This document shows positions 16,742 to 24,467 of a stretch of 43,193 nucleotides of DNA, piece by piece. The notes beneath the pieces are model-generated. The model saw nothing but the letters and a program-made list of their open reading frames with translations. It was not told where the DNA came from and ran no database searches. Made by a program: the position numbers and the translations under genes. How positions within the stretch are numbered: position 1 is the first letter of the stretch; every line of letters begins with the position of its first letter. Origin of the DNA: Salinarimonas soli (lineage in GTDB: Bacteria > Pseudomonadota > Alphaproteobacteria > Rhizobiales > Beijerinckiaceae); assembly GCF_008386575.1 (NCBI RefSeq), contig NZ_VUOA01000026.1:1-43193 (forward strand), in the 5' to 3' direction.

Positions 16742-16789
16742 TGACCGACGCCGCTCGCCCGCGCCGCACGACCACCCGAGGACCCCACG

Positions 16790-17737
16790 ATGGCCACCAC
16801 CGCCGCCCTGAGCCGCCCCGCGCCCCGGGAGACCACCCTCGCCGAGCGCATCCTGCAGGACAGGAACGTCCTCGGCATCCTCTTCATGCTGCCGGCTGCG
16901 GCCTTCCTGTTCCTGTTCCTGACCTATCCGCTGGGCCTCGGCGTCTATCTCGGCTTCACGGATACCCGGATCGGGCGCGCCGGCGTCTGGGTCGGCTTCG
17001 AGAACTACGAGTCGCTGTGGGGCGATTCCGTCTTCTGGCTGTCGGTGTTCAACACCTTCCTCTACACCTTCGTGGCCTCGATCCTGAAGTTCATGCTGGG
17101 CCTGTGGCTGGCGCTGCTCCTGAACGAGCACCTGCCGTTCAAGGCCCTCATCCGCGCCATCGTGCTCCTGCCCTGGGTGGTGCCCACGGTCCTGTCGGCG
17201 ATCGCGTTCTGGTGGATCTTCGACGCCCAGTTCTCCATCGTGACCTGGTCGCTCCAGAAGCTCGGGCTCGTGCAGGGCTCGATCAACTGGCTCGGCGACC
17301 CGCAGATCGCCCGCGCCTCCGTGATCGCGGCCAATGTCTGGCGCGGCATCCCCTTCGTGGCGATCACGCTGCTCGCGGGTCTCCAGACCATCCCGCCGTC
17401 CCTCCACGAGGCCGCGACCCTCGACGGGGCGACGTCCTGGCAGCGCTTCTGGCACATCACCCTGCCGATGCTCTCGCCGATCATCGCCGTGGTCATGACC
17501 TTCTCGGTCCTGTTCACCTTCACCGACTTCCAGCTCATCTACGTGCTGACCCGCGGCGGGCCGCTCAACGCCACCCACCTCATGGCGACGCTGAGCTTCC
17601 AGCGCGCCATCCCGGGCGGCCAGCTCGGCGAGGGCGCGGCCATCGCGGTCGCCATGGTGCCCTTCCTCCTGGGAGCCATCATGTTCAGCTATTTCGGCCT
17701 GCAGCGCCGCCGCTGGCAGCAGGGCGGGCAGGATTAA
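16790..17737 (+). CDS. Carbohydrate ABC transporter permease (MalF/UgpA type)
   Basis: A 315-residue inner-membrane permease with six predicted helices. Its EAA loop, which docks on the ATPase, is visible as LHEAATLDGATSWQRFWHITLPML. The N-terminal helix begins near LGILFMLPAAAFLFLFLTYPLGLGVYLGF. The start follows CGAGGA. It normally pairs with the MalG/UgpE-type permease, which here begins about 495 nt further on because a DUF559 nuclease gene and its repeats lie in between. The stop codon is 5 nt before the left repeat of that unit. Confidence 0.9.
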   Translation: MATTAALSRPAPRETTLAERILQDRNVLGILFMLPAAAFLFLFLTYPLGLGVYLGFTDTRIGRAGVWVGFENYESLWGDSVFWLSVFNTFLYTFVASILKFMLGLWLALLLNEHLPFKALIRAIVLLPWVVPTVLSAIAFWWIFDAQFSIVTWSLQKLGLVQGSINWLGDPQIARASVIAANVWRGIPFVAITLLAGLQTIPPSLHEAATLDGATSWQRFWHITLPMLSPIIAVVMTFSVLFTFTDFQLIYVLTRGGPLNATHLMATLSFQRAIPGGQLGEGAAIAVAMVPFLLGAIMFSYFGLQRRRWQQGGQD

Positions 17738-17741
17738 AGAA

Positions 17742-17780
17742 CTCCCCTCTCCCGGATGGGAGAGGGGCAGGGGGTGAGGG
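17742..17780 (+). repeat. Left 39-bp inverted repeat of the DUF559 unit
   Basis: It begins CTCCCCTCTCCCGGATGGGA and ends GGGGGTGAGGG. It matches the reverse complement of 18166-18204 at 38 of 39 positions, and its first 25 nt form a stable hairpin that could also attenuate transcription between the permease genes. Confidence 0.9.
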
Positions 17781-17807
17781 ATCACGCCAGACCAGGGGAC
17801 CGAGACC

Positions 17808-18218
17808 TTGACGACGCGCCAACGCCGATTTGCCCGCTCGCTTCGCCAAACCGCCACCTCGGCGGAGGACGTTCTGTGGCAGGCGCTGCGCGGCCGTCGC
17901 CTCGCGGGCCTCAAGTTCCGGCGGCAGGTGCCGCTCCTGACCTACACCCTCGACTTCGCCTGCATCGAGCGCCGCCTCGTGGTCGAGCTCGACGGCCGGC
18001 AGCACGAGTGGTTCGCCGAGTACGACGAGACGCGCACGAAGGAGATCGAGAGGGAGGGATTCACGGTGATCCGGTTCGCGAACCAGCAGGTCACGGAGGA
18101 TCTCGATGCCGTGCTCGCCGCCATCTGCGCGGCGGCGGCGCAGTGCGAACCTCCCCGTCTGGCCACCCTCACCCCCGGCCCCTCTCCCATCCGGGAGAGG
18201 GGAGAGTCGCGCACCTGA
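17808..18218 (+). CDS. DUF559 domain protein (Vsr-like endonuclease fold)
   Basis: A 136-residue protein of the DUF559 family, related to very-short-patch-repair endonucleases and the PD-(D/E)XK nucleases. Visible family features are TSAEDVLWQALRGRRLAGLKFRRQ at the N-terminus, LDFACIERRLVVELDGRQH with the acidic metal-binding positions Asp and Glu, and GFTVIRFANQQV. It starts at TTG 17808, after AGGGGA. It lies between two genes of a sugar transporter, with which it has no evident functional link. The tail (LTPGPSPIRERGE) is encoded by the right inverted repeat. Nuclease activity and a role in repeat mobility are inferred. Confidence 0.82.
   Translation: MTTRQRRFARSLRQTATSAEDVLWQALRGRRLAGLKFRRQVPLLTYTLDFACIERRLVVELDGRQHEWFAEYDETRTKEIEREGFTVIRFANQQVTEDLDAVLAAICAAAAQCEPPRLATLTPGPSPIRERGESRT
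18166..18204 (-). repeat. Right 39-bp inverted repeat of the DUF559 unit
   Basis: Reverse-complement copy of 17742-17780 with a single mismatch. It overlaps the 3' end of the DUF559 coding region and ends 28 nt before the start of the second permease gene. Confidence 0.9.
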
Positions 18219-18232
18219 TCCAGGATCGAGCC

Positions 18233-19132
18233 ATGACCACCGCCTCCCGCATCGAGCGCGCCGCCGTCACGGACGAGAGCGTCGGCATGTCCTATCTGGA
18301 CCGCGTGCCGCGCCGGATCGTCACCGTGTGGCTTCCGCTCCTCGTCTTCATGTTCGTGCTGCTGTTCCCGTTCTACTGGATGGCGATCACGGCGCTCAAA
18401 CCCAACGCCGAGCTCACGAACTTCAACGACTACAGCCCCTTCTGGCCCTCCAGCCCGACGCTGCGCCACATCAAGTACCTCCTGTTCGAGACCTCCTATC
18501 CGGGCTGGCTCTGGAACACGATGCTGGTGGCCCTGGGCTCGACGTTCCTGTCCCTGTTCGCCTCGGTCTTCGCGGCCTATGCCATCGAGCGCATCCGCTT
18601 CAAGGGCTCGCGCTGGACGGGGCTGGGCATCTTCCTGGCCTACCTGGTCCCGCCCTCGATCCTGTTCATCCCCCTCGCCGTGATGGTGTTCAAGCTCGGG
18701 ATCTACGATTCCAAGCTCGCGCTCATCTTCACCTATCCGACCTTCCTGATCCCGTTCTGCACCTGGCTGCTCATGGGCTATTTCCGCTCGATCCCCTACG
18801 AGCTGGAGGAATGCGCCCTTGTCGACGGCGCCTCGCGCTGGCAGATCCTCACGAAGATCATGCTGCCGCTCGCGGTGCCGGGGCTGATCTCGGCGGGCAT
18901 CTTCGCCTTCACCCTGTCCTGGAACGAGTTCATCTACGCGCTCACCTTCATCCAGTCCTCGGAGAACAAGACCGTGCCCGTGGGCGTGCTGACCGAGCTC
19001 GTGCGCGGCGACGTCTACGAGTGGGGGGCGCTCATGGCCGGCGCGCTGCTCGGCTCGCTGCCGGTGGTGATCCTCTACTCGTTCTTCGTCGACTATTACG
19101 TGGCCTCCATGACGGGCGCCGTGAAGGAATAG
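18233..19132 (+). CDS. Carbohydrate ABC transporter permease (MalG/UgpE type)
   Basis: A 299-residue inner-membrane permease with six helices and the EAA-type loop LEECALVDGASRWQILTKIMLPLAVPG. The first helix is IVTVWLPLLVFMFVLLFPFYWM, followed by the typical SLKPN-like ALKPNAEL. The ATG at 18233 leaves a normal cytoplasmic N-terminus. It completes the importer with the MalF-type permease, ATPase and binding protein upstream. The DUF559 unit lies just before it, so its expression depends on read-through of two hairpins or on a promoter inside the unit. Confidence 0.9.
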   Translation: MTTASRIERAAVTDESVGMSYLDRVPRRIVTVWLPLLVFMFVLLFPFYWMAITALKPNAELTNFNDYSPFWPSSPTLRHIKYLLFETSYPGWLWNTMLVALGSTFLSLFASVFAAYAIERIRFKGSRWTGLGIFLAYLVPPSILFIPLAVMVFKLGIYDSKLALIFTYPTFLIPFCTWLLMGYFRSIPYELEECALVDGASRWQILTKIMLPLAVPGLISAGIFAFTLSWNEFIYALTFIQSSENKTVPVGVLTELVRGDVYEWGALMAGALLGSLPVVILYSFFVDYYVASMTGAVKE

Positions 19133-19158
19133 GCCGCGCACGCGTCAAGGAGACCCGG

Positions 19159-20037
19159 ATGACCCGCGTCGGTTTCGTCGGCCTCGGCGCCATGGGCCTG
19201 CCCATGGCGGGACACCTCGTCGAGAAGGGCTTCGACGTCGCGGCCTTCGACCTGCGCGCCGACGCGGTGGAGGCGGCGGCCGAGGCCGGCGCGCGCCGGG
19301 CGGGGACGGCGGCGGAGGCGGCCCGGGGCGCGGCGGCGCTCGTCCTCATGGTGGTGAACGCGCGCCAGGCGGCGGCCGTCCTGTTCGAGGGCGGGGCGCT
19401 CGACGCCCTCGAACAGGACGGGATCGTCGTCCTCATGGCGACGTGCGCGCCGGCCGAGGTCGAGGCCTTGGACGAGCGCATCGCCGCCGCGGGCCGGCGT
19501 CTCGTCGACGCGCCCGTCTCAGGGGGCGTGGTGGGCGCGCGGGCCGGGACGCTCACGATCATGGCGGCGGCGCCCGCCGACACCTTCGCGGCCGCGCGGC
19601 CCATGCTTGATGCCATGGGCGACAAGGTGTTCCATGTGGGCGAGCGGCCGGGGCAGGGGGCGATGGTGAAGACCGTCAACCAGCTTCTGTGCGGCGTCCA
19701 CATCGCCGCCGCCGCGGAGGCCTTCTCGCTCGCCGCCAAGGCGGGGCTCGACGGCGCGCTCCTTCTCAAAATCCTCGGCGGGTCCGCCGCGTCCTCATGG
19801 ATGCTCAACAATCGTGGGCCGCGCATGCTCCAGGACGATCCGGAGGTGGCGAGCGCCGTCGACATCTTCGTCAAGGATCTCGGGATCGTGCTCGATGCCG
19901 GGCGCGGGTCCCGGTCGGCCCTGCCGCTCGCGGCGGCAGCCCACCAGATGTTCCTCGCCGCCTCGGGCCTCGGCCACGGCGCGGAGGACGACAGCCAGGT
20001 GCTCGCGGCCTATCGGGCGCTCAACGGGGGCTCATAG
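19159..20037 (+). CDS. LtnD-like NAD(P)-dependent beta-hydroxyacid dehydrogenase
   Basis: A 292-residue member of the 3-hydroxyisobutyrate dehydrogenase family. The Rossmann motif is RVGFVGLGAMGLPMAGHL; the substrate-binding motif is DAPVSGGVVGARAGTLT; the catalytic Lys lies in MVKTVNQLLCG. The C-terminal segment SAASSWMLNNRGPRML, followed by VDIFVKDLGIVLDAG, is characteristic of the L-threonate dehydrogenase (LtnD) branch. The start follows AAGGAGA. It sits 26 nt after the permease gene, so it probably oxidises the imported compound or an intermediate. The partner genes ltnK and otnC, known from threonate pathways, are absent, so the exact substrate is uncertain. Confidence 0.82.
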   Translation: MTRVGFVGLGAMGLPMAGHLVEKGFDVAAFDLRADAVEAAAEAGARRAGTAAEAARGAAALVLMVVNARQAAAVLFEGGALDALEQDGIVVLMATCAPAEVEALDERIAAAGRRLVDAPVSGGVVGARAGTLTIMAAAPADTFAAARPMLDAMGDKVFHVGERPGQGAMVKTVNQLLCGVHIAAAAEAFSLAAKAGLDGALLLKILGGSAASSWMLNNRGPRMLQDDPEVASAVDIFVKDLGIVLDAGRGSRSALPLAAAAHQMFLAASGLGHGAEDDSQVLAAYRALNGGS

Positions 20038-20088
20038 GCCCCGCCTGAAGCGAACGAAGCGGCGCCATCAGCGGAAAAGGAGCGCACC

Positions 20089-20988
20089 ATGAGCGAGAGC
20101 GAGCGGATCGGGTTCATCGGCCTCGGCCTGATGGGCCATGGCATGGCCAAGAACATCCTGGAGAAGGGCTATCCCCTCACCGTGATGGGCAACCGCAACC
20201 GCGCGCCCGTGGAGGACATGGTGGGGCGCGGCGCGAGGGAAGCCCGCAGCGCCCGCGAGGTGGCCGAGAACGCCACCATCGTGTTCCTGTGCGTCACCGC
20301 CTCGCCGCAGGTGGAATCCCTGGTGCGCGGGCCCGACGGCTTGGCTGCCGGGATGAAGCCCGGCGGCATCATCGTCGACACCTCGACGTCCGACCCGACC
20401 TCCACCCTGGCGCTCGCCGCCGAGCTCGCCGAGCGGGGCATCACCTTCGTCGACGCGCCGCTCTCGCGCACGCCCAAGGAGGCCTGGGCCGGCACCCTCG
20501 ACACGATGGTGGGCTGCGACGAGGCGACGTTCGCGCGCCTCAAGCCCGTGCTCGACACCTGGGCCGGCCGCGCGATCCATATCGGCCGCACGGGCGACGG
20601 CCATAAGATGAAGCTCATCAACAACTTCATCGCCATGGGCTACGCCGCGCTCTACTCGGAGGCCCTGGCGCTCGGCGCGAAATCGGGGATCTCGCCGCAG
20701 CAATTCGACAGCGTCATCCGCGGCGGGCGCATGGAATGCGGCTTCTACGGCACCTTCATGACCTACGTCCTGGAGCGCGACCGCGACGCCCACCGCTTCA
20801 CCCTCGTCAACGCCCTCAAGGACACCCGCTACATCGAAGCCATGGCCGACGCGGCGGGCCTCGCCAACCCCATCGGCAACGCGGTGAAGAACTATTTCGC
20901 CATCGCGGTGGGCACCGGGCGGGGCGACGACTACGTGCCGATGCTCTCCGACGTGGTGGCGGGCCTGAACGGGACGCGGCTCGACTGA
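20089..20988 (+). CDS. 3-hydroxyisobutyrate dehydrogenase family oxidoreductase
   Basis: A 299-residue beta-hydroxyacid dehydrogenase, second of the family in this operon. It has RIGFIGLGLMGHGMAKNIL for NAD(P) binding and the catalytic Lys in GDGHKMKLINNF. The substrate loop reads DAPLSRTPKEAWAGTLD instead of the usual DAPVSGG, implying a substrate different from that of the preceding enzyme. The start follows AAAAGGAG. It closes the operon, with its stop only 7 nt from the end of a convergent aminotransferase gene. Candidate substrates are tartronate semialdehyde-like or other sugar-acid intermediates; this is inference. Confidence 0.82.
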   Translation: MSESERIGFIGLGLMGHGMAKNILEKGYPLTVMGNRNRAPVEDMVGRGAREARSAREVAENATIVFLCVTASPQVESLVRGPDGLAAGMKPGGIIVDTSTSDPTSTLALAAELAERGITFVDAPLSRTPKEAWAGTLDTMVGCDEATFARLKPVLDTWAGRAIHIGRTGDGHKMKLINNFIAMGYAALYSEALALGAKSGISPQQFDSVIRGGRMECGFYGTFMTYVLERDRDAHRFTLVNALKDTRYIEAMADAAGLANPIGNAVKNYFAIAVGTGRGDDYVPMLSDVVAGLNGTRLD

Positions 20989-20995
20989 GGCCGCC

Positions 20996-22177
20996 TCACG
21001 CCGCCCGCCGCCGCTCCAGGAACTCGCCCATACGCTCCAGGGCGCGAGCGATGTTCTCCGCCGAGTTGGCGTAGGACAGCCTGATATAGCCCTCGCCGTG
21101 GACGCCGAAATCGGGGCCGCCGATGGTGGCGACGCCTGCATCCTCCAGGAGGGCGGAGGCGAGCGGCTTCGCCTTCCAGCCCGTCGCCGTGATGTTGGGG
21201 AAGGCGTAGAAGGCGCCCTTCGGCGTGATGCAGGAGACGCCGGGCAGCCGGTTCAAGCCCTCCACCACGAGGCGCCGGCGGGTGTCGAAGGCGCTCATCA
21301 TGGCATGGACCGCGTCCTGCGGGCCGTTCAGAGCGGCGATGCCCGCCCACTGCGTCGCGGCGTTGACGCAGGAATGGGAGTTCACGGCAAGCTTGCGCGC
21401 CGCGTCGTAGAAGGGCTTGGGCCACACCGACCAGCCGAGCCGCCAGCCCGTCATGGCGTAGGTCTTGGAGGCGCCGTCGAGATAGATCAGCCGGTCGCGG
21501 ATCGAGGGATAGGTGAGGAGCGAGACATGCGCCTCCCCGTCATAGGTCATGGTGCCGTAGATCTCGTCGGACATGATCGCGACATGGGGGTGCGCCTCCA
21601 GCCCCGCCACGAGCCGGTCGATCTCCGCTTTCGGGGTCACGCCGCCCGTGGGGTTGGCCGGCGAGTTCAGGATGAGGAGGCGGGTGCGCGGGGTGATCAG
21701 CGCCAGGGTCTCCTCCGCCGAGAAGGCGAAGCCGTTCGCCTCGCGGATCGGCACGGGGACGGGCGTCGCGCCCGTGAACTCGATCATGGAGCGGTAGATC
21801 GGGAAGCCGGGGTCCGGATAGAGGATCTCGGCGCCGGGCTCGCCGAACATGAGGATCGCCATGAACATGGTGACCTTGCCGCCGGGCACGACCATCACGC
21901 TCTCCGGCGAGACCTCGACCGAGAAGCGCCGGTGCAGGTCGGCGCTCACCGCCTCGCGTAAAGGGAGGATGCCGTTGGCCGGCGTGTAGCCGTGGTGGCC
22001 GTCGCGCAGCGCCTGGATCGCCGCCTCGACGATGTGGGGCGGGGTCGGGAAGTCGGGCTGGCCGATGCCGAGATTGACGATGTCGCGGCCGGCGCGGCTC
22101 AGTTCCGTGGCACGGGCCAGGACCGCGAAGGCGTTCTCCTCGCCGATGCGCTGGAAGGCGGGCACGATGGCAGGCAT
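20996..22177 (-). CDS. Class I/II PLP-dependent aminotransferase (AspC family)
   Basis: A 393-residue fold-type I aminotransferase. The substrate and phosphate region begins NLGIGQPDFPTP. LNSPANPTGG precedes the PLP-binding Asp and Tyr in MSDEIYGTM. The Schiff-base Lys lies in LDGASKTYAMTGWRLGW, and the carboxylate-binding Arg in YIRLSYANS. The ATG at 22177 follows GGGAGGGA; upstream codons are rejected. Likely substrates are aspartate or other amino acids with 2-oxoglutarate, but the family is broad. It is convergent with the ABC operon and divergent from the diguanylate cyclase gene. Confidence 0.87.
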   Translation of the reverse strand: MPAIVPAFQRIGEENAFAVLARATELSRAGRDIVNLGIGQPDFPTPPHIVEAAIQALRDGHHGYTPANGILPLREAVSADLHRRFSVEVSPESVMVVPGGKVTMFMAILMFGEPGAEILYPDPGFPIYRSMIEFTGATPVPVPIREANGFAFSAEETLALITPRTRLLILNSPANPTGGVTPKAEIDRLVAGLEAHPHVAIMSDEIYGTMTYDGEAHVSLLTYPSIRDRLIYLDGASKTYAMTGWRLGWSVWPKPFYDAARKLAVNSHSCVNAATQWAGIAALNGPQDAVHAMMSAFDTRRRLVVEGLNRLPGVSCITPKGAFYAFPNITATGWKAKPLASALLEDAGVATIGGPDFGVHGEGYIRLSYANSAENIARALERMGEFLERRRAA

Positions 22178-22283
22178 GGGGTTCCCTCCCGTGGCGGGTT
22201 TCGCCCGGTTATGGCGCGATCTCACCATACCCGGCAAGCCGTCACGGGGGCTCGTCACGTAGTTCTCCGGATGGCGCGGATTA

Positions 22284-22301
22284 GCCCCGCCTTAACGGGG
22301 C
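22284..22301. promoter_or_regulatory. Small dyad between aminotransferase and GGDEF genes
   Basis: GCCCCG-CCTTAA-CGGGGC forms a perfect 6-bp dyad in the 164-nt divergent gap, 40 nt upstream of the diguanylate cyclase start. It could be an operator or a 5' leader hairpin; no regulator can be named. Confidence 0.3.
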
Positions 22302-22341
22302 GCTCCCTAGGCTCGGGACGGTCAGGAAAGCGCCGCCCCTT

Positions 22342-23241
22342 ATGCATATCGTCATCGTCGATCCCAGCCGGGTCGCCCTTAAGGTGATCTCGGGCCTCCT
22401 GACGCCGAACGGCCATTTCGTCCATGCCTTCACGGATTCCCGCGAGGCGCTGGTGTTCCTTGCCGACAACGAGTTCGTCGACGCGCTGATCACGAGCCTT
22501 GAGGTGCAGCCGATCGCCGGCCTGGAGCTGTGCTGGCAGGCCCGCCTCCTCGCCGAGACGCGCCGGCCCCTCTACATCATCGCCATGTCGTCGCTGCACA
22601 ACACGCGCAACCTCGGCGAGGCCCTCGACAGCGGCGCCGACGACTTCATCTCGAAGCCCCCGAGCGCCGAGGAGCTGCATGCGCGCCTGCGCGCCGCGCA
22701 GCGCCTCACCGGCCTCCAGCGCGAGCTGATCCGGCTCGCCGAGACGGACCCGCTCACGGGCCTCCTCAACCGCCGCGCCTTCACGACGCGCTCGCGCGAG
22801 GCGACGGAGCGGCTGGGGCCCCATTCGCCGCTCTCCCTCGTCCTCGTCGACATCGACCACTTCAAGGCCGTCAACGACACCCATGGCCACGACGTGGGCG
22901 ACCTCGCGATCCAGGCGGTCGCAGCCGAGCTCGCCAAGGTGGGCGGGATCGCGGGGCGCCTCGGGGGTGAGGAGTTCGGCGTGCTGCTCCCGGGCCAGAG
23001 CGCGATCCACGCCACCGAGGTCGCCAACGCGCTTCGCCTGCGCTGCCAGGCGCTCCTCATCAAGGGCCATCGCGGCCCCGTGCGCCTCACCTGCAGCTTC
23101 GGCATCAGCGAATGGTCCGACGGCGAGACGGTGGAAGGCCTCCTCAAGCGCGCCGACATCGCCCTCTACGACGCCAAGGCCGCGGGCCGGAACTCCGTCG
23201 TGACGAGCCGGACGGACTTCGTGCTGGCCAAGACGGCTTGA
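22342..23241 (+). CDS. Diguanylate cyclase with degenerate receiver domain
   Basis: A 299-residue cytosolic protein: receiver-like domain (1-120), then GGDEF domain (about 130-295). The cyclase site is intact: LAETDPLTGLLNRRAF, DIDHFKAVNDTHGH and RLGGEEF (208-212), so it should make cyclic di-GMP from GTP. The usual RxxD inhibitory site is replaced by KVGG (199-202), so product inhibition at that site is unlikely. In the receiver, the phospho-acceptor Asp position is Ser52 (ITSLEV), while the Lys in SKPPS is kept. The domain is therefore probably a phosphorylation-independent pseudo-receiver. Confidence 0.88.
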   Translation: MHIVIVDPSRVALKVISGLLTPNGHFVHAFTDSREALVFLADNEFVDALITSLEVQPIAGLELCWQARLLAETRRPLYIIAMSSLHNTRNLGEALDSGADDFISKPPSAEELHARLRAAQRLTGLQRELIRLAETDPLTGLLNRRAFTTRSREATERLGPHSPLSLVLVDIDHFKAVNDTHGHDVGDLAIQAVAAELAKVGGIAGRLGGEEFGVLLPGQSAIHATEVANALRLRCQALLIKGHRGPVRLTCSFGISEWSDGETVEGLLKRADIALYDAKAAGRNSVVTSRTDFVLAKTA

Positions 23242-23280
23242 GGGCTTCGCTCAGCGGCAGCGGATCAAGCCTCCCCACAC

Positions 23281-23407
23281 CCCCTCATGCTGAGGAGCCC
23301 GCGTCAGCGGGCGTCTCGAAGCACGCAGGACGCCTGCCACAGCCGTCCTGTGATCCCTGGAACGCCCTTCGAGGCCCGCCTACGGCGGGCACCTCAGGAC
23401 GAGGTGG
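23281..23407 (+). repeat. REP-like two-hairpin intergenic repeat, copy 3
   Basis: The first hairpin is AGCCCGCGTCAGCGGGCGTCT; the second is GAGGCCCGCCTACGGCGGGC, ending in CACCTCAGGACGAGG. The 40-nt core between them (with GCACGCAGGACGC and GCCACAGCCGTC) is shared with the reverse complement of 258-401. It fills the 190-nt gap between convergent diguanylate cyclase and nitrile hydratase accessory genes. Confidence 0.85.
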
Positions 23408-23431
23408 GAGGGTAGGGTCACGGCAGTCCGA

Positions 23432-23821
23432 TCACCCCCGCCGCAGGGGATCGTTCTCCAGAACCACCGGCTCGCCGTGCGGGGTCGCGCGGGCGGCGCG
23501 GTCGAAGGCGGCGCGGCGCTCGTGCAGGGTGGCTTCGGGCGCGATGCCGCGCTCGGCGACGAGCCGTTCCAGGGCCGCGAGCCAATGGGCGTAGTAGGTG
23601 GTGCCGTCGTCCGGGTCGCCGCCGGCTTGCGCCGCGCGGATCGCGGCGGATAGGGCCGCCGCCCATTCGGGCCAGGTGAAGAGACCCCGTTCGTGCAGGG
23701 CGAGCGTCATGGCGAAGGCCTGCGCCTCCCAGGGCGCGCCGAAGACCGGAGCGTCGCCGCAAACGGGTGCGGGGGCGACGGCGGCCGCCGCGGCGAGGAG
23801 GTCGCGCTCAGGCCGGCTCAA
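23432..23821 (-). CDS. Nitrile hydratase accessory protein (activator)
   Basis: A 129-residue protein of the nitrile hydratase accessory family, homologous to the N-terminal half of the beta subunit. The conserved core is PVFGAPWEAQAFAMTLALHERGLFTWPEWAAAL, followed by TTYYAHWLAALERLV. Such proteins help load cobalt into the alpha subunit by subunit exchange. The best start is a TTG at 23821 inside the end of the beta gene, giving a 14-nt overlap and translational coupling. Last gene of the alpha-beta-accessory operon. Confidence 0.85.
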   Translation of the reverse strand: MSRPERDLLAAAAAVAPAPVCGDAPVFGAPWEAQAFAMTLALHERGLFTWPEWAAALSAAIRAAQAGGDPDDGTTYYAHWLAALERLVAERGIAPEATLHERRAAFDRAARATPHGEPVVLENDPLRRG

Positions 23822-24467
23822 GATAGCTCTCCCAGGCGTCGACGCTCACGACGAGGGCCGGATCGGCCTCCTCGCCCCACACCTCGCGCCCGTCGAAGCG
23901 GACGGTGTAGAGCCATTGCGGCGCCTCGCCCGCCCCGTGGGCATTGGTGTCGGGAAACACGAACACGCCGTGCACCCGCTCGATGGTGCCCGTCTTGCCC
24001 CGCGCATAGCGCGGCAGGCGGGTGTGGCCGCTCGGGTTGAGGTTGCGCGTCACCACCCGGTCGCCCACGGTAAACCGCGCCGGCGCGGCGGGCTCCCGGT
24101 CGCAGGGACCGCCCCGGGCGAGCACGGCCGCGACGTCACCGGCCCGCAGCACGCGCTTCACCGGCGCGGGCGGGGCGAGCGCCGCGCCCTGGCGCAGCTC
24201 GTCGGGGGAGACGAGGCCCGTCTGCACCACGAGGCGCTCCACGCCCTTGGTCCAGATCGCATAGTAGCTGGAGGTGAGGTACTCGCCCGGCGGCAGGCTC
24301 TCGCGAGCGTGCCGGCTCACGTCGATGTTCCAGGCGCCCGTGGCCCCCATGGCGAGGGTGACCCCGAAGGCGCGGCGCTCCCAGGGGGCGTGGAAGAGGG
24401 GCTCGTCCGCCTCCGGGCGCACGGGCCCGAAGCCCATCATGCCGCCGAGATCCTGTCCCCCGTTCAT
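23808..24467 (-). CDS. nthB: Nitrile hydratase subunit beta
   Basis: A 219-residue beta subunit that, with alpha, hydrates nitriles to amides. The N-terminus [16 protein letters not shown] is diagnostic, followed by [19 protein letters not shown]. The SH3-like C-terminal barrel contains [29 protein letters not shown] and [13 protein letters not shown]. The ATG at 24467 overlaps the alpha stop (ATGA), so the subunits are translated in a coupled 1:1 fashion. No amidase gene follows within the window, so the next step to acid must be encoded elsewhere, if present. Confidence 0.94.
   Translation of the reverse strand: MNGGQDLGGMMGFGPVRPEADEPLFHAPWERRAFGVTLAMGATGAWNIDVSRHARESLPPGEYLTSSYYAIWTKGVERLVVQTGLVSPDELRQGAALAPPAPVKRVLRAGDVAAVLARGGPCDREPAAPARFTVGDRVVTRNLNPSGHTRLPRYARGKTGTIERVHGVFVFPDTNAHGAGEAPQWLYTVRFDGREVWGEEADPALVVSVDAWESYLEPA

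Larger units (their letters stand above)
17742..18204. mobile_element. Candidate mobile unit: DUF559 gene between 39-bp inverted repeats
   Basis: The 39-bp sequence at 17742-17780 recurs in inverted orientation at 18166-18204 with one mismatch. Each repeat holds an internal hairpin (CCCCTCTCCC-GGAT-GGGAGAGGGG) plus a GGGGGTGAGGG tail facing inward. The enclosed gene is a DUF559 nuclease whose C-terminus is translated from the right repeat. The unit splits an otherwise compact ABC permease pair. I see no target-site duplication. Related gene-free repeat pairs at 12665-12822 and 16544-16741 suggest the repeats spread with or without the gene. Confidence 0.55.

Noticed and set aside
17742-18204. 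DUF559 gene as a Vsr repair partner of a nearby cytosine methyltransferase
   Set aside because: No DNA cytosine methyltransferase gene is adjacent, and the gene's context is a sugar transporter operon and inverted repeats, not a restriction locus.
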